Source: Boesenbergia rotunda (lineage: Eukaryota; Streptophyta; Magnoliopsida; Zingiberales; Zingiberaceae). Taken from it: a stretch of 64,000 nucleotides of DNA. Each line of letters begins with the position of its first letter. The stretch's first letter is position 1. The stretch spans positions 62,001 to 126,000 of the forward strand of contig JAGFNQ010006452.1 of assembly GCA_024364735.1 (NCBI GenBank), given 5' to 3'. Made by a program: the position numbers and the translations under genes. Below the pieces are notes generated by a model. The model searched no databases. It was not told the DNA's origin and worked only from the letters and a program-made list of their open reading frames with translations. Positions 45,215-54,994 of the stretch are shown one piece after another.

Positions 45215-45680
45215 TTAATATAAACCTTGCACACAAATAAAACAACAGAAATGTACCAAGACTTGGTCTTAGATTAGTAGTACGGGAGAAAAAAAATTGC
45301 CCAAAATAAATATTACATAAATTTCGAGGTAGAATAATAAAAAAATAATAATAAAAATTTGTGATAATTTTTCTTTTGAAAAAGTTGGCTTTATCAATTC
45401 TGATTAGTAAAACAAGAATTAAAGAAAAATTTGCACAAATTAAGATAGTACAAATTTCAAGAAAAATATTAAAATAATAATATAAAAAAGTTTTTGACAA
45501 TTTTTTAACACTTGATCGTTATATCAATTCTGACTTATGGTGAAAAAATAAAAATTCAAAATTGAAATAGGCAGAGAAGATCGAGTGGTGTTGATTAACA
45601 AAAGAAGGATAAGAAATAAAAAAAATTCGTAAATCCGAAAAACTCCCAAATTGGTGGTTGCACCAAATTTGAGCTTCCCC
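45215..45680 (-). mobile_element. Leader of copia L
   Basis: Some 465 bases between gag and the PBS containing two similar AT-rich segments (45240-45370 and 45400-45520) that include AATTTC...ATAATAAT(A) and AATTCTGA. The frames on the minus strand here lack any domain. Confidence 0.6.
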
Positions 45681-45692
45681 GCTCTGATACCA
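45681..45692 (-). promoter_or_regulatory. tRNA-Met primer binding site of copia L
   Basis: GCTCTGATACCA, exact complement of TGGTATCAGAGC, two bases from the LTR. Confidence 0.95.
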
Positions 45693-46141
45693 CTTGTTGG
45701 ATCGAGAGAAACGATAGAGGGGGGGTGAATATCGTAAACCGTTCAGATTAACAGTTAGAGAAATTACGCAGCGGAAATTTAAATCAAACACACGCAAATA
45801 CCAAGTTTTTTACTTGGTTCGGAGTCGCGGTTGGCTCCTACTCCAAGGCCCACGGTCGTTGACCGTTTACTGCGGGCAATTCTATATGTGCGCAAAATTC
45901 ATTTACAAAAAGTATTACAAAAATTATTACAGTAAACTAAAATTAGCTCTTCGTTACCGACGTCTGGTGTAGATTATATTTTTGAAGCAGAAGGACGTCG
46001 TCGGCACTTGTATGTCAAGTCGGGAGGTTTCCGGAGCAGAGCACGGGAGCAGAAGAGCGTGATTGCGTTGGAAGAATTGAGTGTTTGAAGCCTTGGGGTC
46101 GAGGGCCTATTTATAGCCCCTGGGGGTGCCTGGAACGTCGA

Positions 46142-46460
46142 GGGCGCCCCCCCCCCCACGTATCAGCCGATCTGATTCCTTCTCGGTCATCTCTGATCCC
46201 TTAAAACTCGGGATCAGGCTTTGACAGGGGCGCCCGTAACGCTGGGGGCGCCCGAGTTGAACGGGTCTCCTCTTATCCGTTGGCTTCGCTGGGTTCTGCA
46301 TCGTTAGCTTCAACTGGGGGCGCCCGGACCATCCGGGGCGCCCGGGAGCAGGGGGGCGCCTGGGAGCACGGGGGCGCCCTGTTCATAAGATGCCGAAGCT
46401 CATTTTGCTTTACTTTGTTTTGTATTCACCTTGGGGGCGCCCGGGACACTCCGGGCGCCC
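46142..46460. repeat. GGGCGCCC palindrome cluster, LTR L
   Basis: About nine copies of GGGCGCCC or close variants between the TATA box (46108-46115, minus strand) and the hairpin array. The same order of hairpins, GGGCGCCC cluster and TATA is seen in the solo LTR 17375-19150. Confidence 0.8.
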
Positions 46461-46734
46461 TACTCAGCTTCCGCCTGACTCCTTTGAGGCTCTCTGAGCT
46501 GCAGACACTCGTTCCTTCGGTCCTGCATCTAGGGTTAGTCCAAAACAACATAGATCAGTATTATATTAATTTTATACAGCCATAGCTGTCTTGGTTCTGA
46601 CTTTGGGACTCCAAAATGAAGCCCTAGGTCGAACCGACGCATACTGTTCCCTCGACGGGGAACGCGTCCTCACCTACTCCTCTCGGGAGAATGTACTTGA
46701 TGCCAACCGGCTCCTCCGGTTGGACTTTTGCCCA

Positions 46735-47090
46735 GCTGTCCTTCGCCAGGTGCCTGGCTGTCCTTCGTCAGGTCTTCAGTACCAAGCTGTCCTTCGCCTG
46801 GTGCCTAGCAGTCCTTCGCTAGGTCTTTGTTTCCTGGCAGTCCTTCGCCAGGTGCCTAGCAATCCTTCGCCAGGTCTTTGTTTCTTAGCAGTCCTTCGTC
46901 AGGTGCCTAACAGTCCTTCGCTAAGTCTTTGTATCCTGTCATTCCTTCGCCAGGTGCATAGCAGTCCTTCGCTAGGGCTTTGTATCCTGGCAGTCCTTCG
47001 CCAGGTGCCTAGCAGCCCTTCGCTAGGACTTTGTTTCCTGGCAGCCCTTCGCCAGGTGCCTAGCAGCCCTTCGCTAGGACTTTATCTTCT
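46735..47090. repeat. Tandem hairpins CCTGGC/CCTAGC in 5' LTR of L
   Basis: About fourteen units, co-linear with 40310-40675. A few positions differ between the two LTRs; one unit has CCTAAC with GCTAAG. Confidence 0.88.
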
Positions 47091-47189
47091 GCACACTTGA
47101 GTAACTTTATTAGATCACATTTAACCCTTAACTTTGAATCCTTTGCCAATATCAAAACAAGGTTCGATATGGTGCTTCCTGCACCAACA

Positions 47190-47414
47190 TAGTTTGTTGG
47201 GGCATTTCATTCCTAGCTCCTATGTTTCCTGTCCTCTGACATCTATCACAGTTTTTATAAAATAGATAAGCATCATGGAATAAAGTAGGCCAGAATAATC
47301 CACATTCAAGTACTTTCCTAGCAATCCTCTGTGGACCAAAATATCCTCCACATGCTGACGAATGACAATGTGTAAGAATTGAATGAAACTCATGATCAGG
47401 TATGCATCTTCTAA
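47190..47414 (-). pseudogene. pol: Integrase zinc-binding domain of Athila-like M
   Basis: The minus strand encodes HCHSSACGGYFGPQRIARKV, LECGLFWPTLFHDAYLFYKN and CDRCQRTGNIGARNEMPQQ: the H-H-C-C zinc-binding module at the N-terminus of gypsy integrase. It is cut after PQQT by the LTR of copia L. The rest of integrase is not in the window. Confidence 0.9.
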
Positions 47415-48073
47415 TTATTTAGTCACTATAAAATTTCCAAAAAAAAAAGGATCATCCCACATATAAAATTTAGCATCACTCTTAAATTTATCTTTCTGAG
47501 CCTTAGTAAATTGTGCAGGAAAAACATTAGCTACTAAATAGTTAACTAGATCTGCATACCATGGCAACTCACCATGCACCGCTAAAAGGTGCTCATCTCT
47601 AAAATCATCATCAATGGTGGTAAGGTGTCCATCTCCCTCTATCCTGCTCAAATGATCTGCCACCAAGTTTTCCTTACCACTCTTATCTCGAATCTCCAAA
47701 TCAAACTCTTGAAGTAGAAGCATCCATCTAATCAATTTGGGCTTTGCATCCGGCTTCTACAGAAGATACTTCAAGGCTGCATGATCAGAAAATACAATCA
47801 CATGAGAACATAGCAAATATGATCTAAATCTATCCAAAGCAAAAATAATAGAAAGGAGCTCTTTTTCCGTGGTGGTATAGTTAGCCTGAGCAGCATCTAA
47901 AGTCTTGGAAGCATAGCAAATGACATGTGACGCTCCATCTACCCTATGTGCCAGTACAACCCCTACAGTAAAATTGAAGTGTCACTCATCAACTCAAAAG
48001 GTAGAGTCCAATCAGGAGGCCTAATAATAGGAGCTGAAATAAGAGCCTCCCTCAATCTCTGAAAAGCTTCCTT
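47415..48073 (-). pseudogene. pol: RNase H domain of Athila-like M
   Basis: Ends with LLLQEFDLEIRDKSGKENLV and ADHLSRIEGDGH, the RNase H tail, then an acidic spacer towards integrase. Upstream (47740-48070) the motifs EALISAPII and DASHVICYASKTL-like text appear in several frames, so frameshifts and stops are present. Confidence 0.85.
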
Positions 48074-48817
48074 TCATTTTTCATCAAAGCAAAAATCCAC
48101 ATCCTTCTGCAAAAGTCTAGTCAACGGGCGAGCAATCTCACTGAAGTCTCTAATAATCCTCCTGTAAAATCCTGCATGGCCAAGGAAAGCTTGAACATCC
48201 CGTATGCATACGGGGTAAGATAGAGAAGATATAACACTAACTTTAGTAGGATCTACTTCAATGCCTTTCCTAGAGACTATATGACCTAAAACAATCCCAT
48301 GCTCTACCACGAAATGACATTTTTCAAAATTCAGGACAAGATTAGTTTCAATGCATCTATGTAGTAATCTAGATAAATTATCCAAACAAGTATCAAATGA
48401 TGTGCCAAATACAGAAAAATCATCCATAAATATTTCCATACAGTGTTCTAGTAACTCACCAAAAATACTCACCATACACCGCTGGAAAGTGCCTGGGGCG
48501 TTGCAAAGACCAAATGTCATACGTCGATAAGCGAATGTACTGAAAGGACAAGTGAAAGTGGTCTTCTCCTGATCCTCTGGGTCTATGCAAATCTGAAAAT
48601 ATCCTGAATGGATATCTAGGAAGCAATAGTGAGACTTCCCTGCCAACCTCTCTAACATCTGATCAATAAAAGCCAAGGGATAGTGATCTTTCCTCGTTAC
48701 TTGGTTCAGCTTCCTGTAATCTATACAAACCCTCCATGAATTCTTCACCCTGGTAGGTACTAACTCATTACTCTCATTCTCCACCACTGTCACTCCTGAC
48801 TTCTTAGGAACCACATG
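48074..48817 (-). pseudogene. pol: Reverse transcriptase of Athila-like M
   Basis: VVPKKSGVTVVENESNELVP, SWRVCIDYRKLNQVTRKDHY, PLAFIDQMLERLAGKSHYCF and KTTFTCPFSTFAYRRMTFGL are typical of Athila/Tat-type plant gypsy RT. The catalytic box IFMDDFSVFG is intact. The N-terminal part lies beyond the solo LTR: codons ...SPI at 49788 join HVVPKK here. The open frame of about 246 codons makes this the best-kept enzyme in the window, but flanking parts are broken. Confidence 0.93.
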
Positions 48818-48822
48818 AATAG
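48818..48822. repeat. Target site duplication, left copy (AATAG)
   Basis: AATAG precedes TGATGG of the solo LTR and recurs at 49783-49787. Confidence 0.9.
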
Positions 48823-49782
48823 TGATGGATCATCTTCGACGTGCTAGAGGGGGGGTGAATAGCACTTTTTCGTTTTGATCTGTACAATGTCGTTAGCGCA
48901 GCGGAAACAATAATATGCAATGTAAAGTAAACAATGCTAACCACCTGATTTACTTGGTATCCACCTCGGACGGGTGACTAATCCAAGAATCCGTCGGTGG
49001 ATTAATCCCCGGATAACCTCCGGCTAGCCCTCGTTGCTCCTTGTGGGTGGAGAAACCTCGCCACAATCACAATCAATGCTCTGAGCATAAAGACTACTAT
49101 CTTGCCTTTTACCAAGACAAGATTCATCAAAGAAGATAGTAGGAAACGAGCCCCTTTAAATAGGGCTCGAGTCTGAAACAACCGTTACCAGCCGACTACC
49201 CCTGCGGCAGTCGACTGGTCCCACTCAGATTCGACCGTTACAGTACAACGTTCGAATCTGCCAGCTGTTCCAGTCAACACCAGTCGACTGCCCCTTGGCC
49301 AGTCGGCTGGGACACACCTAAGCCTAGGGTTTTACTCCCGAGTACAAGTCTCTCCGCACTCAAACCCTCCCGGCTTAGCCCCTGAGTACACACACTCATA
49401 CTCAGCCTTTCTCAACCCAATTGACTGTTCACCAGTAGTCTTGACTGTTGCCTTCACGCCCTCTTCATCTTTGGCCCTCGTCCCTCGGATGCGCACGCAA
49501 GCCTCCAGCTTGCCTCCATGCCACCCTTCACGTACGCCTCGAAGTCCGCATCCCTTAGCTCATCATTTCTGCTATCCAACGGTCCCTCGGATGTGCACGC
49601 AAGCCTCCAACTTGCCTCCATGCTATCCTTCACCTGAAGACATCAACCAAGTCTATGTGTACTTGTACACCTGCACACACATGTACATATGTGAGAACAA
49701 CACACATCCTAACTTAGCCATATTGCCCACACATCAAAATATCATGATCCTCCAGATCATCTCAGGGCCGATTGCCCCAATA
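48823..49782 (-). mobile_element. Copia solo LTR inside Athila RT
   Basis: 960 bp from TGATGGATCATC to GATTGCCCCAATA (in element orientation TATTGGGGCAATC, with the first TG as TA). Perfect AATAG target duplication. Related to LTR N (62391-63320): both share AGAGGGGGGGTGAATAGC, CAGCGGAAA, GGATAACCTCCGGCTAG and the TCGGATGCGCACGC text. TATA region at 49147-49169 lies inside CGAGCCC...GGGCTCG. Confidence 0.93.
49147..49169 (-). promoter_or_regulatory. TATA box within inverted repeat, solo LTR
   Basis: CGAGCCC, CTTTAAATA, GGGCTCG: 7-base perfect arms around a TATTTAAAG core on the element strand. The arms differ from those at the same place in LTRs F and N but remain complementary. Confidence 0.7.
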
Positions 49783-49787
49783 AATAG
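49783..49787. repeat. Target site duplication, right copy (AATAG)
   Basis: Directly follows the solo LTR and matches 48818-48822. Confidence 0.9.
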
Positions 49788-50496
49788 GACTAACCCACTT
49801 ACTATCAGAAATAGGGTATATAATGCCTGGATGTAAAAGTCTACTCACCTCTTTCTTTACAACATCTAGAATCAGTGGATTTAACCTTCTCTGTGGTTGC
49901 CTGACCGGCCTCACATTCTCCTCTAGAAATATCCTGTGCATACAAATGGCGGGGCTAATACCAGGTATATCAGCTAATGATCACCCTATAGCTCTCTTAT
50001 GCTGCATCAGAACTTGCAATAATTTTTCCTCTTGCTCCGAATCCAAGTTCTGAGCAATGATAACAGGTAAACACTGCTCCTCTCCTAAATAAGCATACTT
50101 CAAATGATCTGGCAATGGTTTCAACTCTATCTGTGACTGCTCGGTAAGTATGGGTGATCCCTGGGGCTCAATGCAATCCCCTACACTCTCAAACCTATCC
50201 TCTGAATCTCCTGACATCTCAATCAATATAGGTGATCCCTGGGGCTTAGTGCAATCCCCTACACCTATAGAATCGTCTCCAACTACGAGTGAATCAGACA
50301 CAATCTTCAACTCAGCTGCCTCTATAGCTAATGCATCCTCTGCCTCATCTGAGCTAAAATACCCTCTGTGAATACCAAGTGAAACTCTATCAGCAAGTAA
50401 ATCTGCATCAACTAACTCACCTAAAATATCCATGCTCATGATGGAATGATCCCCTCCGGGGTGCTTCATAGCATCAAAAATACTAAACTGCACCAC
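49788..50496 (-). pseudogene. pol: PR-RT linker and RT N-terminus of Athila-like M
   Basis: Minus-strand frame with LKPLPDHLKYAYLGEEQCLP, VIIAQNLDSEQEEKLLQVL and HKRAIG, then a TGA (49981-49983) where Trp is expected, SLADIPGISPAICMHRIFLE, and EVSRLLHPGIIYPISDSKWV up to the solo LTR. This is the conserved segment between protease and RT of Athila-type elements. It includes a duplicated segment: GSPILIEMSGDSED/GDCIEPQGSPILTE (about 50150-50260). Confidence 0.88.
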
Positions 50497-50508
50497 TGTG
50501 TCTCCTAT

Positions 50509-50883
50509 CTACATAGAAAGTGTGCCTGCATATACATCAATCTTCGTCCTTGCAGTCTTCAAGAATGGTCTCCCAAGAATAAGTGGAGATCTATGCACTA
50601 GATAGTCCCCCTCCATGCCTAAGATATAGAAGTCTTCAGGAAAAATCAACTCTTTCACCTTCACTAATACATCTTCAATGATTCCAGCTGGGTGAGTCTG
50701 ACTCCTATCTACTAGTTGAATAACCACTCCTGTAGGCTGCATAGGTCCAATGCCAAGCATCTGAAAAACTAATCTAGGCATCATATAAATAGAAGCTCCC
50801 AAATCTAACATAGCATCATGAAAAAGATTCCTCCAAATCTCACAGGATACAGTGAACACTCCTGGATCTTCATGGCACACATT
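50509..50883 (-). pseudogene. pol: Aspartic protease of Athila-like M
   Basis: HEDPGVFTVSCEIWRNLFHD then AMLDLGASIYMMPRLVFQML with the DLGAS form of the aspartic protease motif usual in Athila elements, GVVIQLVDRSQTHPAGIIED and PLILGRPFLKTARTKIDVYA. Its N-terminal side is cut at about 50883 by the truncated LTR of Tekay J; the preceding gag is found on the other side of J (57494 onwards). Confidence 0.9.
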
Positions 50884-52525
50884 CATGGCACAATCATTCA
50901 CATAAATAGCATGACAATGTAGGATCTTTCTTTAAAAACATCAAGTGAAGCAAACATCATGCTAGTCTCATCAACACATCATTCATGTAACATATATGTC
51001 TTAATCAAGGCAAAACATTGGTTTTTGCTTTCTTTTCCTATTTTAACAAATGCTGGCCGAAACATCATAGGTAGGGTTTCATAGCATAAAATTCCTATAA
51101 CATTGAAATAAGTGCACACTTCATACAAGAGATTATTTACAAGTACAAGGGTAGTCTAAACTTCACTAAACATTAGTTTAGGCACATGATTGTAGTTTGG
51201 ACCTATTTTAGTCCTCATTGTAGATGCTGGCCGAAATTCATAGTTAGGGATTATAGCATAAAAATTCATGTAACATGGAAACAATTGCATAAGAGATCAT
51301 TTACAAGTACAAGGGTAGTCTAGACTTCACTAAACCTTAATTTAGGAACACGATTTGTAGTTTGGACCTATTTTAGCCCTCTACCTAGTCGTTGGCCGAA
51401 ACTCACAGATTTAATAAGGCATAGATTCCACAATTTTCTTGACATAAAACATTACATAAGCAAGGGAAAATTCACATAGAATCAAACTCTAGTCCATACA
51501 CATGCATCTACCCATCTCCACCACTTGGCCGAGAGGTTCTAAGTCCTTTACATCATGGAAGGCACTCAAACATCATGTATTCATCATTCATCTACTATAA
51601 GAAGGTATCAATAAGTATGTAGAATCATCATCTAAACTTAAACATAACCGAAGAGGAGAAAACCTTCCTTGACCGTAACATACAACATGGCTTTTCTTCC
51701 ATTTTTTCCACACAACATCACAAGCAAACATAAGGGATCATAAATACACATTCAAGGCTATTATGTTGCAGGTGAGGGAGTCTTACCTCTTGCGATAAAA
51801 AATTTCAAAAAGGTGTTCTAGACTTTGGAGAAGAAAGGGCTCTTAGGCTTGGTATTCCTCTTGTTCTTCTCCTTTTTTTCTTCCGGTTTGTGGGGCTCGG
51901 TTTTGGGCTGCAAGGAGACCCTAGGTCTCGGTGAGGGAGAGGAAGAAGAGGGGAGGCTTGGTGAGAAGAGAGGGGAGGGCTTGTGGCCAAAAATGCCTTG
52001 GGCATTTCTCTCCCCATGCTCTTTTATAGGGAGTAAAAAGGTAACCACCTCTTTCAATGGTGTCTCTTCATTTTCATGTGTCTCTTCACTTATCTTCTAT
52101 TCATCTACGATTTCCCATCTCCTCCTAATAGCACTCCCCTACTGGGTGAATTGGTTACATATGCATTCTTAAGGCTTGGCTTTTCTTTGAGGTCCAAGGT
52201 TCAATCCTTGGCACCTCCTCTTTTTTTTGCTTTCTCTTCCTTTTATTATTTTTTCCAAGCCCGCATAACCAAAGCCCACCTAGAGAATGCTACTTATTTA
52301 ATTCATACACATGCATATGCATATCATTATTCATTCATACATGTGTAGGATACTTAAGCATAACATTAAATATAATACCTAAGCATAATTATCACACATC
52401 CACTACGTGTCAAGATAATGCCTGACATTTCTTTATTCACAACTTTTCCCCCTAAATTCATAATATTATTCTTGGCCACATGTTCCATTATTACTACGCT
52501 AGAGCGGAAAATTTGGGGCGTTACA
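50884..52525 (-). mobile_element. 3' LTR of Tekay J, truncated
   Basis: Nearly identical to 55848-57493. It lacks the first 850 or so bases of the plus-strand text and joins Athila protease sequence at a repeated word TCATGGCACA (50870 and 50883). It ends GGGGCGTTACA and is followed by a polypurine tract. A 7-base hairpin AAATGCC-TTG-GGCATTT lies next to the TATA box (TTTATA, 52023-52028), which itself lies between CTCCC and GGGAG. Frames at 51805-52348 are shadows. Confidence 0.9.
52143..52207 (+). promoter_or_regulatory. tRNA-like segment in 3' LTR of J
   Basis: A-box-like TGGGTGAATTGG at 52143-52154 and B-box-like GGTTCAATCC at 52198-52207 within a CCAAGG/CCTTGG stem, followed by a run of eight T at about 52220. 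The same text is at 57112-57176 in the 5' LTR. Confidence 0.5.
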
Positions 52526-52540
52526 ATCCACCCTCCCTTC
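52526..52540 (-). promoter_or_regulatory. Polypurine tract of Tekay J
   Basis: ATCCACCCTCCCTTC on the plus strand, purine-rich on the element strand, adjoining the LTR. Confidence 0.75.
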
Positions 52541-52560
52541 TAAAATGTTCGTCCTTGAAC

Positions 52561-53437
52561 TTAAAATAACTTGGGATATTTTCGTTTCATATCATCCTCA
52601 CATTCCCTGGTAACTTCTTCAGATTGCTGACTTTGCCACAAGACTTTGACTAAGGCCACTTCCTTGTTCCTTAGTCTCTTGACGTCTCGATCCAGGATCC
52701 GTATGGGTTTGCTTTCACAACTCAGGTCCTCCTGGATCTGTACGACGTGCGGCTCAATCACTCTGTCCGTACTGGGAATGCACTTTTTGAGCATCGACAC
52801 GTGGAACACGTTGTGGATAGCAGACATCTCCTGAGGTAGCTCGAGCTCGTAAGCCACTTTGCCCTCTCTGTTCAGGATCTTGTACGGTCCCACATATTGC
52901 GGACTAAGCTTTCCTTTCTTTCCGAATCGCATTACTCCTTTCGTAGGAACTACTCGGAGGAATACCAAATCTCCGACGTCGAACTCCAAGGCTCTACGTC
53001 TCTGGTCCGCATAGCCCTTCTGCCAGCTCTGAGCAATCTCTATCTTTTGGCGGATACTCTGTATAGCTTGGGTGTTGTCGTCGATAAAATCTGTTTGAAG
53101 TCCCATCTCCTTCTTTTCACCACCCTTGTACCAACAGATTGGAGACCTACATCTCCTTCCATATAATGCTTCATAAGGTGTCATTCCGATAGTAGCTTGG
53201 TAGCTATTATTGTAAGCGAACTCCGCTAGACATAAGTATCTGCACCAGCTCCCTTTGAAATCCAGGGCACAAGCTCATAGCATGTCTTCCAGTACTTGGT
53301 TCACTCTTTCCGTTTGCCCATCATTCTGAGGATGAAAGGCGGTACTGAAACACAGCTTCGTGCCGAGAGCTTTATGAACACATTCCCACAACTGTGAGGT
53401 GAAACGACCATCGCTATCAACACATATCTCATGTTCC
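52561..53437 (-). pseudogene. pol: Integrase core end, C-terminus and chromodomain (J)
   Basis: Contains FHPQNDGQTERVNQVLEDML (53320 region), AYNNSYQATIGMTPYEALYG, RRCRSPICWYKGGEKKEMGL, VMRFGKKGKLSPQYVGPYKI (GPF/Y module) and the chromodomain-like end KPIRILDRDVKRLRNKEVAL with WQSQQSEEVTRECEDDM. The first 207 codons from the end are open. A TGA at 53275-53277 stands where Arg is expected. Homology stops near 53437, so RT, protease and gag are deleted. This identifies J as a Tekay-type chromovirus remnant. Confidence 0.92.
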
Positions 53438-53592
53438 ATGTTAGACTTGGTTTACAAAATCAAGTCTAATTAACCTTGTTCAATTATATTATGTACATCC
53501 CATTAAACGAACTAATCATTTGTCAAGTCAGTTAACACACAACACAACTTTATTTAATAGGCTCAATAAGTTCGTTCAACAACCAACAAAAT
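53438..53592. other. AT-rich spacer in Tekay J
   Basis: Sequence at the point where integrase homology stops; it has no recognised motif. It includes AACGAACTAATCATTTG and AGTTCGTTCAACAACC, words that look like fragments of one another. It marks the deletion joint of the element. Confidence 0.4.
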
Positions 53593-54195
53593 CTAATGAA
53601 CTAGGTAAGTTGACATCATTCCTATGATAAAAAATATCATGGCAGTGGCTATCACTCTCTCGTTCATCTCAAATCGGCCAGTCTTGGGATCTTCTACAGA
53701 TTCTATCGGATCTTCCTCAACCATCTCGGGATCTTCCTCGAACATCTCGGGATCTTCCTCGAACATCTCAGGATCTTCCTCGAGCATTTTGGGGTCTTCC
53801 TTGAACATCTCGGGATCTTCCTCGAGCATCTCGGGATCTTCCTCGAACATTTCAGGATCTTGTTCGGGGTCCTCCTCAGAATCTCCTAGATCCTCTGGAA
53901 ACTCATGGCGAAGTAGCTGCCTACATAACTCAGTATATGAGATACGACATTCATGATGCCCCATATCTGCTGTGCAACTTCTCTCGCACGCTTTGGCAAT
54001 GAACGAATCAGTGCTCCAATTCTATAGTCATCCAAGATTGGGAACTCTTCCTGCTCGAGTTTCAAAATAATCGATCCAATTTTCCTATGTGCCTTGGATT
54101 CCAAGAATCGGACTATAGTCAACCACTTCTATCTGCTCCATTAGTTCACGACATCGCTCATAGCAACGAGTCGTAGTGCACATCTCATGCGACAT
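53593..54195 (-). pseudogene. Unrecognised ORF of Tekay J with acidic heptad repeats
   Basis: Conserved-looking coding sequence in two or three frames: MSHEMCTTTRCYERCRELME, then TIVRFLESKAHRKIGSIILK, LEQEEFPILDDYRIGALIRS, LPKRAREVAQQIWG, and in the frame starting at 53964 GHHECRISYTELCRQLLRHE followed by seven to eight copies of EEDPEMF-like units and ending with a hydrophobic stretch (ATAMIFFIIGMMSTYLVH). I do not recognise a domain; the cysteine/arginine-rich first part and the place next to the PBS suggest a leader or gag-associated ORF. Two frameshifts break it. Confidence 0.5.
53711..53872. repeat. 21-bp tandem repeat, about 7.5 copies
   Basis: Unit GGATCTTCCTCGAACATCTCG repeats at 53711, 53732, 53753, 53774, 53795, 53816 and 53837 with a partial copy at 53858. 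Being a multiple of three, it keeps the frame and encodes EEDPEMF-type heptads on the minus strand. Confidence 0.92.
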
Positions 54196-54980
54196 CTGGA
54201 ATTGAAAAACGACATAGTCAGTACAAAATTGACGAAAACCTGTAACAAAACTAGTTTTCTTTTTTTTTCAATTCACAAATATATGCACAGAAAGAAGCAC
54301 CTAAAGTCACTAAGTTCCCTTTACTTCAGTGGTTTCAATTACTTATGCTAGTGGTCTAATCGATTTGTAGGTATTACTGTTGTTGCTTCACTTAAGCCTT
54401 TTAAGTTAGGGTTCAACCTAGTGATCAATTAAGTTAGTTTAGTTCGGATTAAATGTTTATAGATTTATACTCATTATTTCTATTCTTAATTCTAGTGCTA
54501 ATCTTCCAACACTGTCATTTTCTCCTATTATCTATCACTTATGTATATCACGTACAAGAAAATATTTTCATTCTACTAATATCTCTTTCTAGATGTTCTT
54601 ACATTTTAAATTTACGTAGTCTTCTTGCTCTGCTGTTTAAACATTTTACAACAATAAAATAGTATAAGATCATTTTCATCATTTTCATGTATATACATGC
54701 ATTTGTATCTTTTTCATTATAAGGTACGGTAAGGTACTACCCTAGGTTTCCATTCCCAGGTAAAAACATGGTTCCATAATTTTGTATTTGCATACTTAGT
54801 CATAAACATTCTTTATCGTTCTAGAACCATATAGGGTATCACATCTACATGTATGGTTAGTCTAGGAACATTCCTATCATAAATAAACATAAGCAAACAT
54901 ACTTAAATTATGTAAGGTAAGATCTTACTTGGAAGCGGCAGGATGCAGACTTGATGTGTGTGTAGTGAGTTGGCAAACTA
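54196..54980 (-). mobile_element. Leader of Tekay J
   Basis: About 790 AT-rich bases between the PBS and the unrecognised ORF. The 69-codon frame at 54453-54662 on the plus strand is hydrophobic and AT-driven; I do not treat it as a gene. Confidence 0.55.
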
Positions 54981-54991
54981 CTCTGATACCA
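54981..54991 (-). promoter_or_regulatory. tRNA-Met primer binding site of Tekay J
   Basis: CTCTGATACCA, complement of TGGTATCAGAG, three bases from the LTR start TGTAACGCCC. Confidence 0.9.
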
Positions 54992-54994
54992 TGC

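Larger units (their letters stand above)
45695..47189 (-). mobile_element. 5' LTR of copia L
   Basis: 1495 bp from TGTTGGATCGAG to CTGCACCAACA. In element orientation: hairpin array (46735-47090), GGGCGCCC cluster (46142-46460), TATAAATA (46108-46115) between GGGC and GCCC arms, and the U5 end with the C-run. The insertion point at 47189/47190 cuts the integrase of Athila-like M. Frames at 45974-47100 are shadows. Confidence 0.93.

Noticed and set aside
46591..47100. 169-codon frame with VLRQVPSSPSLGL repeats, similar to 40300-40680
   Set aside because: It is the hairpin array of LTR L translated; the repeated peptide reflects DNA hairpins, and the matching LTR copy breaks the frame differently.
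51805..52172. Overlapping frames of 70 to 115 codons, duplicated at 56787-57141
   Set aside because: They lie in both LTRs of J around the TATA box; conservation follows from LTR duplication and no domain is visible.
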